A stretch of DNA of 64,000 nucleotides from positions 766,439 through 830,438 of the forward strand of contig NZ_PJCH01000015.1 of the NCBI RefSeq assembly GCF_002943565.1, written 5' to 3'. Within the stretch, counting starts at the first letter, position 1. Every line of letters starts with the position of its first letter. Source of the stretch: Hyphococcus luteus (GTDB lineage Bacteria; Pseudomonadota; Alphaproteobacteria; Caulobacterales; Parvularculaceae). The notes beneath the pieces were generated by a model. That model worked only from the letters and a program-made list of their open reading frames with translations, was not told where the DNA came from and did no database searches. Below, piece by piece: positions 54,898 to 63,986 of the stretch. The position numbers were made by a program, and so were the translations under genes.

Positions 54898-57330
54898 CTA
54901 GAAATTGCGCCGTACGGAAACCAGCCAGGTTCTTGGCAGACCAGGCGCACCGTTATCGAACCCACTCCCGCCGGTTATACCCTCTCCCTTGGCCCCATAG
55001 TACAACTTGTCCGTCAGGTTGCGCACTTCGAAGGCGAGAGCCCAGTCATGATCCGGATCCTCCCAGGTGATCCGGCCATTGAGAAGCGTGTAGGCGTCGA
55101 TTTTACTGCCCGGCGTATTGGTCGGGTCCGTGAACATGTCGTCCTGATAGGAAATGTCGAGACGCGGCGTGATGACGCCAAACCCCGCTTCATAAGCATA
55201 TTGCGCGCCGATGCTCCAGGACAGTTCCGGCGTATACTGCGTAATTGCGCTGAGAGGGATGCCGGTGGCGGGGTTAACGGTCTTGTATTCGAAATCGAGA
55301 ACGCTGAACGATCCATCGATCTGAAAACCTTCGACCGGCACGAAATCCAATTCAAGTTCGGCGCCTTTCACCTTGGCGTCGCCCGCATTCGAGTTCAGGA
55401 GACACGGAACACCGAAAATCGGCCCGAACTGGGCGCTGCAGTCGCCAAACGTGGCGGTAACGCCCGTGTAGTCGTTATAGAAGAGCGCGCCGTTAAGCCG
55501 GAGACGATTGTCGAAAAGTTGTGTCTTGGCGCCGACCTCGATGGTCTTCAACTCTTCCGGATCGAAAGAAACGGCCTGGACATTGTAAAAGGGTCGCGGA
55601 TTGACGCCGCCGCCCTTGTAGCCGGTGGAATACTGGACATAAGTCATGACATCGTCAGTCCAGTGATAGCTGAGCGCCACACGATAATCGATGCGGTCGT
55701 CCTTGAAGGTGCTGGTCACGCCGTCCAGCGACGAAATCAGACAATTGGGCGGGTTGCCCGGCGTTCCCGGCGGTCCGAGGCAGGGATCGATCACGCTACC
55801 GTCAGGATTGTGACGGCGATAGGTGTAAACCTTTTTATCGTCGCTGTACCGCAAGCCGCCGGCGAGTTCCAAGCGGTCGGTGAGCGTGAAGATCGCATTC
55901 GCGAAAACCGCCATGTTTCTTGTATCCACCGGATCGGGCCCGTGGATGAAATCGAAGCCCACATAGTCGAGATTGACGCGCGCATCGAAGTCGGTATTGG
56001 CGCGGAAGTAGAAGCCGCCAAAAGTGATGTCGGCGAAATCGCCGAACCGCCCGTTGACACGGACTTCCTGACTGAACTGGTCGTGTAGCGTCCGCTGGAA
56101 CAACAGGGCGAGCGGAAACGGCGAACCGTCCTGCGCGCTGGCGAAGGCAGAATCATACTCGCGATAAGCTGTAATCGACTTGACGTTGAGATTCTCAGCC
56201 ATATTCCAATCGATATTCAGGGATGCGCCTTTTGATTCCACATACTGACGCCGATCGGCAACATAGCCGGACACCGGATCCTTATAGTCCTCATAGTTGA
56301 CATAGGGGTCATTCGGACTCAGCGGATCGCAGGAGTTGGCTCCATATGCGATAAACATACAGCCAGTCTGCAATACATCCTGCCCCGGAATTGCAACATT
56401 TTCCCAGAAGAGCGGCGGGCCGCCAGCGCTGGGGAAGATCAGGCTCGGCGCAACTGTGGGGCCCGTAGCCAACAGCGTGTTGGCCACGGGCTCTGACTCG
56501 TCATCTGTCCAATCCCCCGCCAGATTGATTTCGACATTATCCGCCGGCAACCACCGAAAGGCGAGGCGAGCGGCTCCATATTTGATGCCGCCCTCATGGC
56601 CGGTAATGCAATCTGCGCCGGAAACCTGGCTGTCGAAACCCGAACCCGGATGCGTGCAACCGTAATCCAGAGTCGTAACATGGCCGTCGCGCGATCTGAA
56701 CACGCCGGAGACGCGGGCGAATAGCCGGTCTTCCACAAGAGTGAAGTTGCTCGCCGCACGCAGATTGACGGCGTCGTAGCTGCCAACGCCGGCCTCGATA
56801 TAGCCGTCCGGCTCATCGGACGGCCGCACCGAGAACATTTTAACGGCGCCGCCGATCGAGTTCTTGCCGGCGAGCGTTCCTTGGGGGCCCCGCAAAACTT
56901 CGACCCGGTCGAGATCGAGAAGGTCGAGGATCGATCCCGTCAGCGTCGAATAATAGACGTCGTCGACATAAAGGCCGACGCCCGGCTCCAGCGCAGGATT
57001 GAAGTCGGTCTGGCCGACGCCGCGGATGAAACCGATCAGCGCGGGTCCAGCGAAAGAACCGGCTCTCGTCAGGGTGACATTCGGCGCCTGGGCCGATATT
57101 TCTTCGACCGTGTTCTGGCCGCGCGCGCGCAGCAACTCACCCGACACGGCGGTGATTGCAATCGGCGCGTCCTGAACATTTTGCTCCTTAAACTGAGCGG
57201 TAACGACAATAGTGTCGAGACCGCCATTCTCGCCCGATTGCGCCAACGCCGACTGGCCGACGGCGAGCGCCGCTCCGATCGCCAAAACGCTTGCGCGCAT
57301 GGCGTACTCTTTTCGTTTCTTGTGCGTCAT
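54898..57330 (-). CDS. TonB-dependent outer membrane receptor
   Basis: 810 residues from ATG 57330, which has GGGAGGGG just upstream; the open frame extends 13 codons further. A signal peptide ends near QSALAQSG. The plug begins GLDTIVVTAQFKEQNVQDAP and contains LDRVEVLRGPQGTLAGKNSIGG. The barrel ends LVSVRRNF. It is the receptor half of a two-gene unit with the serine hydrolase; an AraC regulator is divergent 332 bases away. Substrate unknown. Confidence 0.92.
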   Translation of the reverse strand: MTHKKRKEYAMRASVLAIGAALAVGQSALAQSGENGGLDTIVVTAQFKEQNVQDAPIAITAVSGELLRARGQNTVEEISAQAPNVTLTRAGSFAGPALIGFIRGVGQTDFNPALEPGVGLYVDDVYYSTLTGSILDLLDLDRVEVLRGPQGTLAGKNSIGGAVKMFSVRPSDEPDGYIEAGVGSYDAVNLRAASNFTLVEDRLFARVSGVFRSRDGHVTTLDYGCTHPGSGFDSQVSGADCITGHEGGIKYGAARLAFRWLPADNVEINLAGDWTDDESEPVANTLLATGPTVAPSLIFPSAGGPPLFWENVAIPGQDVLQTGCMFIAYGANSCDPLSPNDPYVNYEDYKDPVSGYVADRRQYVESKGASLNIDWNMAENLNVKSITAYREYDSAFASAQDGSPFPLALLFQRTLHDQFSQEVRVNGRFGDFADITFGGFYFRANTDFDARVNLDYVGFDFIHGPDPVDTRNMAVFANAIFTLTDRLELAGGLRYSDDKKVYTYRRHNPDGSVIDPCLGPPGTPGNPPNCLISSLDGVTSTFKDDRIDYRVALSYHWTDDVMTYVQYSTGYKGGGVNPRPFYNVQAVSFDPEELKTIEVGAKTQLFDNRLRLNGALFYNDYTGVTATFGDCSAQFGPIFGVPCLLNSNAGDAKVKGAELELDFVPVEGFQIDGSFSVLDFEYKTVNPATGIPLSAITQYTPELSWSIGAQYAYEAGFGVITPRLDISYQDDMFTDPTNTPGSKIDAYTLLNGRITWEDPDHDWALAFEVRNLTDKLYYGAKGEGITGGSGFDNGAPGLPRTWLVSVRRNF

Positions 57331-57662
57331 GTGGGCCCCTCCCTGGAATGCAAGACAACGCCGCCCCACCGCTCGCGACTACGCCTGCGCCGCGAGCCAG
57401 CCTTTAAGACGGCTTCATTTATATTTTGCCTGAAAGTTACCATGCCCGGAGGGCCGGATATTGTACAAACGCGCCAGCCATTACTCTTGCTTCGATTGTA
57501 TACGGAAGGCTGGCGCGCCAGCCCTTTTGTGCGGCGCACCATTGCAATACAGCAGTCCACGGATAGAATCGCAGCAGACTGATGAAAACTCGCCCAGGGC
57601 CTCGGAAGCATTTCCGATTGCCTGTCCGGCTGAATAATCTTGCGGAAAGGCGAAATAACTTA

Positions 57663-58589
57663 ATGAGCAGGTTACTATCCACCAGCGACGTCGCCTCAAG
57701 CCAACGCCTCGACTACTGGAACAGCATCCTGGAAAATGAATTTCCCGGGATGTCGGTTTCGGCCGCAAGAAACATCAGCGCGAGTTGGAAGACGCGGACG
57801 ATCGGCGCCTTTCGTGTTATGCGCATCAACTCTCAAAAAGCGCGCATTCATCGATGGCAATCAACGACGCCGGACCCTGAATACGGACGCAGCATTGCCC
57901 ACATAGTAAGCGAAGGAACCTGCCTGGCGTTCAGAGAAGATGCGGCAGGGTTGATAAACACGGGCGATCTCGCAATTGGCGCGGCGGGAGCGCCTTACGG
58001 ACTTAACATTTCCGATCGGAACGTCGCGATTACCATTGAATTCCCAACAAACTTGCTGAGCATTAACATTCCCGCAGAAGGAAGGCTCATTGCAAGATCG
58101 GAATCGGTCAAACGGCTTCATGATTTCGCCTTGACGGTTCTGGATGACGAATTCAACGTGTTTCATGATGAAGAGAATGCAGAAGAGTGCATCTCGGGCG
58201 TCTTTTCAGCGCTGTTACATACATGCGCCGAAAATACGGCGGCGGCCATGGACGATGACGTTTTCCTTTGCAGCCGTATATTAGAATTTGTCGAAAACTC
58301 TCTTCGGGATAATACGCTTCGCACGAATATGATCGCCAGACATTTGTCGGTTTCGCGCAGACAGGTCCAAAGGATTTTCGCAATGCTCGGCGTAACGCCG
58401 TCTCAATATATCCTAACCCGGCGCGCCAACCTGGCGGCGTTCATGCTTCGCTCCCCGTCATTCGGCGGCACGGTGACCGACATTGCCATGGAGGCCGGCT
58501 TCAGCGACGCCGCCCATTTTTGCCACAGTTTTCGCAGAATTTTCGGGGTAACGCCAACCGAATACGCCAGATTGCACCGCGACAACTGA
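57663..58589 (+). CDS. AraC-family transcriptional regulator
   Basis: 308 residues from ATG 57663; the frame opens 27 codons upstream. The N-terminal ~200 residues are an AraC_binding_2-like effector domain. The C-terminal double helix-turn-helix includes MIARHLSVSRRQVQRIFAMLG, then VTDIAMEAGFSDAAHFCHSFRRIFGVTPTEY. It is divergent from the TonB receptor/hydrolase unit and so probably controls it. Inducer unknown. Confidence 0.92.
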   Translation: MSRLLSTSDVASSQRLDYWNSILENEFPGMSVSAARNISASWKTRTIGAFRVMRINSQKARIHRWQSTTPDPEYGRSIAHIVSEGTCLAFREDAAGLINTGDLAIGAAGAPYGLNISDRNVAITIEFPTNLLSINIPAEGRLIARSESVKRLHDFALTVLDDEFNVFHDEENAEECISGVFSALLHTCAENTAAAMDDDVFLCSRILEFVENSLRDNTLRTNMIARHLSVSRRQVQRIFAMLGVTPSQYILTRRANLAAFMLRSPSFGGTVTDIAMEAGFSDAAHFCHSFRRIFGVTPTEYARLHRDN

Positions 58590-58719
58590 TTTTGCGTTCT
58601 GAGGTTTCGATTGAAATACCCCCTGCTTGCGCGTGTTTCGCGGAAGTAGCCCCGTTCTCAACAACTTGGAGTATAGTTTTTCGTAATCTGCCTGAGAATT
58701 GATAGACGCCCCGGCCTCC

Positions 58720-59037
58720 TCACATTCTCTCTTGTCTGCATTGCGCCCGGTAAGCGTGTGCAAATAAATCCTGTGAACAATTATGCACACGAATGATATC
58801 TTCGAAATAAGCGGTCGTATCAATATCAATCAGCGTGTCCGTTTCGCGAATCGACGGCATAGCCGGACACAGCGCAATAAGACATCCAGATGACATGCAA
58901 AAGCTTTCGAACGCTGCAATTGCGGACAGTTCACGGTGCACAAGACGAAATAAAGCGTCCCGCGATGCTTCGTCGCCAGACCTGCTCGCAACAAGCAGCG
59001 ACTGTATTTCCGCATAGGTTGTAGAATGCCCGCTCAT
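58720..59037 (-). pseudogene. ECF-type sigma factor fragment
   Basis: From MSGHSTTYAEIQSLLVASRS the sequence reads GDEASRDALFRLVHRELSAI. That matches the opening of ECF sigma factors of the 'LLxxWxxGDxxALDxLxPLVYxELRRIA' type. After about 40 residues the similarity is lost, and region 4 is absent. It is a short decayed copy rather than a working factor. Confidence 0.5.
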
Positions 59038-59067
59038 ATCCCAGCACTGCTTGCAGACCCAGGCCAT

Positions 59068-59803
59068 GCAACCGGCATTACTGGACCATCCCCGCCCTCA
59101 CCATAACGATTAGAAGATGCGGAGCAAGACTCTCCTCAGGCGCTATTTAGAAAACGGGCGCCCCGCCGAAACCGGATTCTCCAATAGCGCAGCGACTCAA
59201 GCGTCCATACTTATCTGGCGAAGGAGATACAGCCTCGAAGGCAGTTTCAGACCCTCTTGGTAATTGACACATGGCTGTCCAAATCCACCGACAACTCAAG
59301 AAATGCGAACCCGGCAGTCGCCGTCGCGCCGAGCCGTTCTCTGAATATTGTCGGGGGCAGGACGATCCTCGAATTCACCCGGTCATTATCCAGCGCGTCG
59401 TCCGCGCCATTACCGGAAGCGCAATCGGAAGCCGCAGATCACGCCGGATCGACAACTATCGAAAAAACCTATCGCCTGCGAACTATTCTGTGTGCACGCA
59501 TACTGCACACGTCGCCTCGTAAATCGCTGAAAAAATTCAACAGTCCGTATCATCCATCAATGACTACGCCAACAGCCATTATCATATCCACGTACAAGGA
59601 ATTACCTGTAAGCGATGCCAGATCATTAGTCGCTTTCTCGGCGCCGGCGCATCGACTGGAGGTCCGTCGAAACATTGGGCGATTTTCATCCATACCGCGG
59701 CGTTTGCCCTGGTAATGGCCGCCCCGATTCAAGCGCATACCGAATTATCCGCCGAGGAGATATAGCGCCTTCACCGAACAGGTCTGCAGCGCCCGATCGC
59801 GCA
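59068..59803. other. Non-coding stretch carrying repeat copy D
   Basis: No gene is supported; the frames at 59257-59715 and nearby have no family features. It contains the intergenic element copy D at 59490-59562. Confidence 0.55.
59490..59562 (+). repeat. 72-bp intergenic element, copy D
   Basis: Perfect inverted repeat GTGTGCA-cgcatac-TGCACAC, then CGCTGAAAAAATTCAACAG and GTATCATCCATCAATGA. Compared with copy A both arms have changed together, keeping the pairing. Confidence 0.8.
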
Positions 59804-60937
59804 TTACTGGGAGCGCCCGCGCGCCTCGATCGGCCAGAGATCGACGACCCGGTCGCCGCGCACCACGTGATAGAGGTCGTAGAGATTGACCGTCGGATCG
59901 CAATGCGGGACCGAACAGGTGACGACATCCCCGAGTCCCGGCCCGGGTCCGTCGAAAGTCAGCCCGCCCTGCTCGTCGCCATAGAAAAAATAGCTCATGG
60001 GCTGCGCGCCTGACGATACGATGCACGGCGTGTCGGCGTCCGTAGCGAAAGCCTTGTAGCCGGCGTCGACCGTGGCGAGGCCCGCATGGTTCGCGCTGAT
60101 CACCGTCGTCTGGACAAATAGCGCGGCGCGGAACGGCGGCGCTTCGTCCGCTTTGACCCAAACATCCTCATACTGGCTGTCCATAAAAGGATAAGACCCG
60201 GGCTGCAACTCCGTCAGCAAGCCCATTTCAGCATCGATCTGCATACTGCCCGTGCCGCCGCCCGTATAGATCGGAACTTCGATGTTCCTGTCGCGCAAAG
60301 TTTGCTTCAAGGCCGCCAGCGGCGCCATGGCTTCTTCAAGCGCAGCCCTGCGCTCTGCATAGCCGGCGACATGCATGAGATGGCCGGCATAGCCCTGCAC
60401 GCCTGCAAATTCGAGGGCGGAATTCTCGAGGATGGCGTTCACCAGCATCGCGGCGGCGTCGGGCGTGGCGGCCCCCGTGCGGCGCAGGCCCACATCGATA
60501 TCCACAACAAGTTTCATGCGTTTGCCGGAGGCCTCCGCCGCCGCGGCGATCCTCGACAGGGGATCGGGGTGATCGACCACGGCGAGCAAATCATCGACGC
60601 GGGCATTCAGCGCAACAAGCCTTTCAATGCCGGCGTCGGTAACAATCGGCGAGGTCACGAGAAGCCCGCTGACGCCGCCTTGCGCAAGCGCCTCCGCCTC
60701 GCCGAGCTTGGCGCATCCCTGGCCCACGGCGCCGGAGGCGATCTGGCGGCGTGCGACATTGACGCAACGGTGGCTTTTCGCATGGGGCCGGAACGAGATC
60801 CCGTTTTCCCGACAAAACGAAGCGGCGGCGGCGATGTTCGCCTCGAACGCATCGAGATCAAGGACAAGCGCGGGGGTCGGAATGCGCCAGCGCCCGCCCG
60901 GCGCGCCGATCAGTTCCTTGCCGTCAGAATTCAACAT
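59804..60937 (-). CDS. D-threonine aldolase / D-serine dehydratase-type PLP enzyme
   Basis: 377 residues of the alanine-racemase-fold group that acts on D-3-hydroxy amino acids. The PLP lysine is in SFRPHAKSHR (K54). It also shows VVDIDVGLRRTG, IYTGGGTGSM and LQPGSYPFMD. The C-terminal metal site is in TCSVPHCDPTVNLYDLYHVV (His and Cys). It cleaves D-threonine-like substrates or dehydrates D-serine; family members cannot be separated by eye. Its start overlaps the 3' end of the surE remnant by 14 bases, so the two were once an operon. Confidence 0.88.
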   Translation of the reverse strand: MLNSDGKELIGAPGGRWRIPTPALVLDLDAFEANIAAAASFCRENGISFRPHAKSHRCVNVARRQIASGAVGQGCAKLGEAEALAQGGVSGLLVTSPIVTDAGIERLVALNARVDDLLAVVDHPDPLSRIAAAAEASGKRMKLVVDIDVGLRRTGAATPDAAAMLVNAILENSALEFAGVQGYAGHLMHVAGYAERRAALEEAMAPLAALKQTLRDRNIEVPIYTGGGTGSMQIDAEMGLLTELQPGSYPFMDSQYEDVWVKADEAPPFRAALFVQTTVISANHAGLATVDAGYKAFATDADTPCIVSSGAQPMSYFFYGDEQGGLTFDGPGPGLGDVVTCSVPHCDPTVNLYDLYHVVRGDRVVDLWPIEARGRSQ

Positions 60938-61530
60938 CGCCGATCCATCCTAATTCGCCGAATGCGTCATTGCTCGTGCGGTCGAGCGCCAGAGGCGCGA
61001 CCGATACATACCGTTCAAGATACGCCCTGACATCGCCGTCCGGCATGTCGTTCACAGCCGCCATACGGGGCGCGTAAAGCACTGCGCCGTCTTCCTGTTC
61101 GCTTGCGTCAAATCCGGCGACAGCGACGCTTAACCCGCGCGACGGGACGATCACGACGCCTCGCGGGTCCACAGGGATGTTGACGTTCAACATCACGCCC
61201 TGCGGCAGTCCATATTTGAGAACCCTATCGGCAAACTTACGCGTCAGCGCCGCGGAGAAAGCGAAATCATCGTCATAGGCGGCGTCCTGCGACACAGCAA
61301 TCGCCGGCGCACCGCGCACAAGCGCCTCCATGGCGGCGTTGACCGTGCCGGAATACAGATTCGCCAAACCGGTGTTTTCACCTCGATTGATCCCGGCGAT
61401 GACGAGATCGAACGGCGCCCCGCCCGACAGCGCCATAATCCCCAACCCGGCCGCCTCGGCTGGCGTTCCTTCAACGGAATAGCCCTCGCCGTCCTCGCCG
61501 ATCTGCACGCGCCGCACGACAATTCCAGCG
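60924..61530 (-). pseudogene. surE: 5'-truncated surE (5'/3'-nucleotidase)
   Basis: About 200 C-terminal residues of SurE are intact: VVRRVQIGEDGEGYSVEGTP, then APFDLVIAGINRGENTGLAN, LYSGTVNAAMEALVRGAPAI and ISVAP-like tail segments. The N-terminal ~50 residues, with the metal-binding NDDG motif essential for phosphatase activity, are absent. Upstream of about 61530 the sequence is edd in another frame. No start codon with a ribosome site precedes it, so it is judged inactive. Confidence 0.8.
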
Positions 61531-61806
61531 CCCGGGATAGGCCCCGAGCGGCTGATGCGCGGAAAGCATGTCGTTATAAGCGGTGACGATGGCGATGTTC
61601 GGCCCGCCGCCTTTCGCAAGCGCGCGTTTTTCATCGGCCCCGCAGGCCGCGGCGGCGTGCGCAAGGTTTCCACACGATACGTGCGAGCGATGCGGGCCTT
61701 CCGAGGCGGCCGCGCGCATCTGTTTCAGATACGCCTCGCGCGTCTTCCGGCTTTTCTCGCGCACGCGGTCCGTCACCCGCGCCAGAACGTCATTCAGTTT
61801 CGCCAC
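61530..61806 (-). pseudogene. edd: 3'-truncated edd (6-phosphogluconate dehydratase)
   Basis: The first ~91 codons of Edd are present: MAKLNDVLARVTDRV, then SRKTREAYLKQM, PHRSHVSCGNLAHA, and NIAIVTAYNDMLSAHQPLGA. The Cys is one of the Fe-S ligands. At about codon 91 the reading turns to out-of-frame surE sequence and stops 20 codons later. More than 500 residues are missing. It directly follows pgl, as edd does in alphaproteobacterial zwf-pgl-edd operons. Confidence 0.82.
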
Positions 61807-61828
61807 AGAAACTCCTTCGCCAAGCCCT

Positions 61829-62530
61829 TCACGGGGCCCAGCATACAGACAAATCGGGCCGCATGCGGATAATCGCGCGAACAGGCATGTCTTCGACCGG
61901 CCCGGCTTTTAACGCCTGCTCGAATACGCTTCGCTTTTCCACGCCCGTCATCAATAAACAGATATAATGCGCTTCGCTAACCGCGCCGAGTGTCAGCGTC
62001 ATGCGATCGAGATGCTCTCCGGTCACGGCGCTTTTTTGCGCTTTCACCGCCGCAAGGCGCACGCCGCCGGCGTCAAGCGCACGACCGAGGCCCTGCGCAT
62101 GAGGAAACCACGACGCCGTATGCCCGTCCGGCCCCATGCCGAGCACGACCACATCGAAAGATCCTTTCACTGTTTCATAGCGGGCTTCCGCCGCGGCCAA
62201 GCCTTCCGCCGGGGTCGGCGCATCGGACCACATCCCCACAAAGCGAACATCCGCGGCCCTGTTTTGTTGCAGCTTGGCGCACACGAAACTTTCATTCGAG
62301 CCCTCTTCGCCCGGCGCGACCCAGCGTTCATCCACCAAGGCCGCCGTCACGTTCGCCCAATCGAGATCGCGTTTCGACAAAGCCTCGTAAAGGCCCGCCG
62401 GCGTCGACCCGCCGGAAAGCGCCATCGCCGCCCCGCCCCGCTCTTCGAGCGCCCGGCGCAAGCGGTCTGCAACATCACCGGCAAGTTGCTCCGCCATGTC
62501 ATCGCGCGAGGCAAAGTCGATCCGTTTCAC
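61829..62530 (-). CDS. pgl: 6-phosphogluconolactonase
   Basis: Hydrolyses 6-phosphogluconolactone to 6-phosphogluconate. It is 233 residues and DevB-like: AMALSGGSTPAGLYEAL, then VTAALVDERWV, then DVVVLGMGPDGHTASWFPHA. The start is GTG at 62530, next to the zwf stop. It is the second gene of zwf-pgl. Confidence 0.95.
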   Translation of the reverse strand: MKRIDFASRDDMAEQLAGDVADRLRRALEERGGAAMALSGGSTPAGLYEALSKRDLDWANVTAALVDERWVAPGEEGSNESFVCAKLQQNRAADVRFVGMWSDAPTPAEGLAAAEARYETVKGSFDVVVLGMGPDGHTASWFPHAQGLGRALDAGGVRLAAVKAQKSAVTGEHLDRMTLTLGAVSEAHYICLLMTGVEKRSVFEQALKAGPVEDMPVRAIIRMRPDLSVCWAP

Positions 62531-62531
62531 C

Positions 62532-63986
62532 TCAGACGCCCTCGAACCATTCGCGCCCGTCCCGGTCGAGCATCATCGCCGCCTGAGCCGGGCCTTCCGT
62601 TCCGGCAGCGTATGCGTAAGCCGGCGTGCCGTCGGCCTCCCACGCCTCAAGAATGCCGTCGACCCAGCGCCACGCCGCCTCGACTTCGTCGCGCCGCATG
62701 AAAAGCGCGAGATCGCCGCGCACCACCGCCATCAAGAGCCGCTCATAAGCGTCCGGATAGCGCGCCTTGAATGCGTCGGCGTAAGAAAGGTTCAACGGCA
62801 CATAGCGAAGACGCATGCCGCCCGGCCCGGGATCCTTGGTCACCAGCAACAACCGCACGCCCTCATCGGGCTGCAACCGGATGACCATGCGCGTCGGCGG
62901 CAAGGGCCCGCCGTCATTGATGAGCGCGTGGGCGACTTCCTTGAACTGAATGATAATCTCCGAACGCCGGTCTTTCATGCGTTTGCCGGTGCGCAGGTAA
63001 ATCGGCATGCCCTTCCAGCGCCAGTTGTCGATATTGGCTTTGATGGCGACGAAGGTTTCGGTCGTGCTTTCAGCGCCCAACTCTTCGGCGTAACCCGGCG
63101 CCACTTCGCTGTCCGCGGCGCCCTTGCCGTACTGGCCGCGCACCGTTGTCTGGCGCGCATTGTCTTTCGTGATCGGCCGCAGCGCGCGCAACACCTTGAT
63201 CTTTTCATCGCGCAGCGTGTCCGGCGAAAGGTCGAGCGGCGGCTCCATGGCGACGAGACATAAAAGCTGCAACAGATGGTTCTGCACCATGTCGCGCAGA
63301 GCCCCGGCCTTGTCGTAATAGCTGGCCCGCCCGCCCGCGCCGATGGATTCAGCCACCGTGATCTCGATATGATCGATGGCGTTGGCGTTCCACACCGGCT
63401 CGAAGAGCGAGTTCATGAAACGCAGCACGATCAGGTTCTGCACCGTCTCCTTGCCCAGATAATGATCGATGCGGAAAATCGACTCTTCCTCGAAGACCGC
63501 GCCCACCGCCTCGTTGATGGCGTGCGCGCTTTGAAGATCCGTGCCGATGGGCTTTTCAAGAACGATGCGCGCGCCGGGCGACTTCAATCCCGCCGCATCG
63601 ATATTGGCGCTGACGGCGCCGTAAAGGCCGGGCGCGAGCGCGAGATAAAACACCCGCTGCTTGTCTTCTCCGCCGGAGAGCAGGTCTTTCAGCCGGGCCC
63701 AGCCCTCGCCGCCCTCTTTGACCGCGTCAAGCTCCGCATAATAAAGCTGGCTTGCGAAAGCCGCCCATTCGCTGTCGTCGATGATCTCATCGGGATGGAA
63801 TTTGCGGAAACTTTCGATCGCCAGCTTGCGGAACGCGTCATCATCCATGGCCGTGCGCGATACGCCGACGATTTTCGATTCCGCCGGAATCTGGTTGTCG
63901 CGCCAGCGGTGAAACAACGCCGGAATGAGCTTGCGCAAAGACAGATCGCCCGCCGCCCCGAACACAACAAGATCGAAAGCGGTCAC
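62532..63986 (-). CDS. zwf: Glucose-6-phosphate 1-dehydrogenase
   Basis: 484 residues, complete, starting 15 bases from the window edge. The nucleotide motif is FDLVVFGAAGDLSLRKLIPA. The catalytic site is RIDHYLGKETVQNL, and substrate contacts are in the lysine/arginine-rich core ending MPIYLRTGKRM. It makes NADPH and 6-phosphogluconolactone for the Entner-Doudoroff and pentose phosphate routes. It is the first gene of zwf-pgl-(broken edd). Confidence 0.97.
   Translation of the reverse strand: MTAFDLVVFGAAGDLSLRKLIPALFHRWRDNQIPAESKIVGVSRTAMDDDAFRKLAIESFRKFHPDEIIDDSEWAAFASQLYYAELDAVKEGGEGWARLKDLLSGGEDKQRVFYLALAPGLYGAVSANIDAAGLKSPGARIVLEKPIGTDLQSAHAINEAVGAVFEEESIFRIDHYLGKETVQNLIVLRFMNSLFEPVWNANAIDHIEITVAESIGAGGRASYYDKAGALRDMVQNHLLQLLCLVAMEPPLDLSPDTLRDEKIKVLRALRPITKDNARQTTVRGQYGKGAADSEVAPGYAEELGAESTTETFVAIKANIDNWRWKGMPIYLRTGKRMKDRRSEIIIQFKEVAHALINDGGPLPPTRMVIRLQPDEGVRLLLVTKDPGPGGMRLRYVPLNLSYADAFKARYPDAYERLLMAVVRGDLALFMRRDEVEAAWRWVDGILEAWEADGTPAYAYAAGTEGPAQAAMMLDRDGREWFEGV

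Noticed and set aside
36901..59562. Integron attC sites as an explanation of the four 72-bp elements
   Set aside because: No integrase, no GTTRRRY core, and the segments between copies are multi-gene operons of many kilobases rather than single cassettes.
59257..59715. Plus-strand frame across repeat copy D
   Set aside because: It has no family features and runs through the repeated non-coding element.
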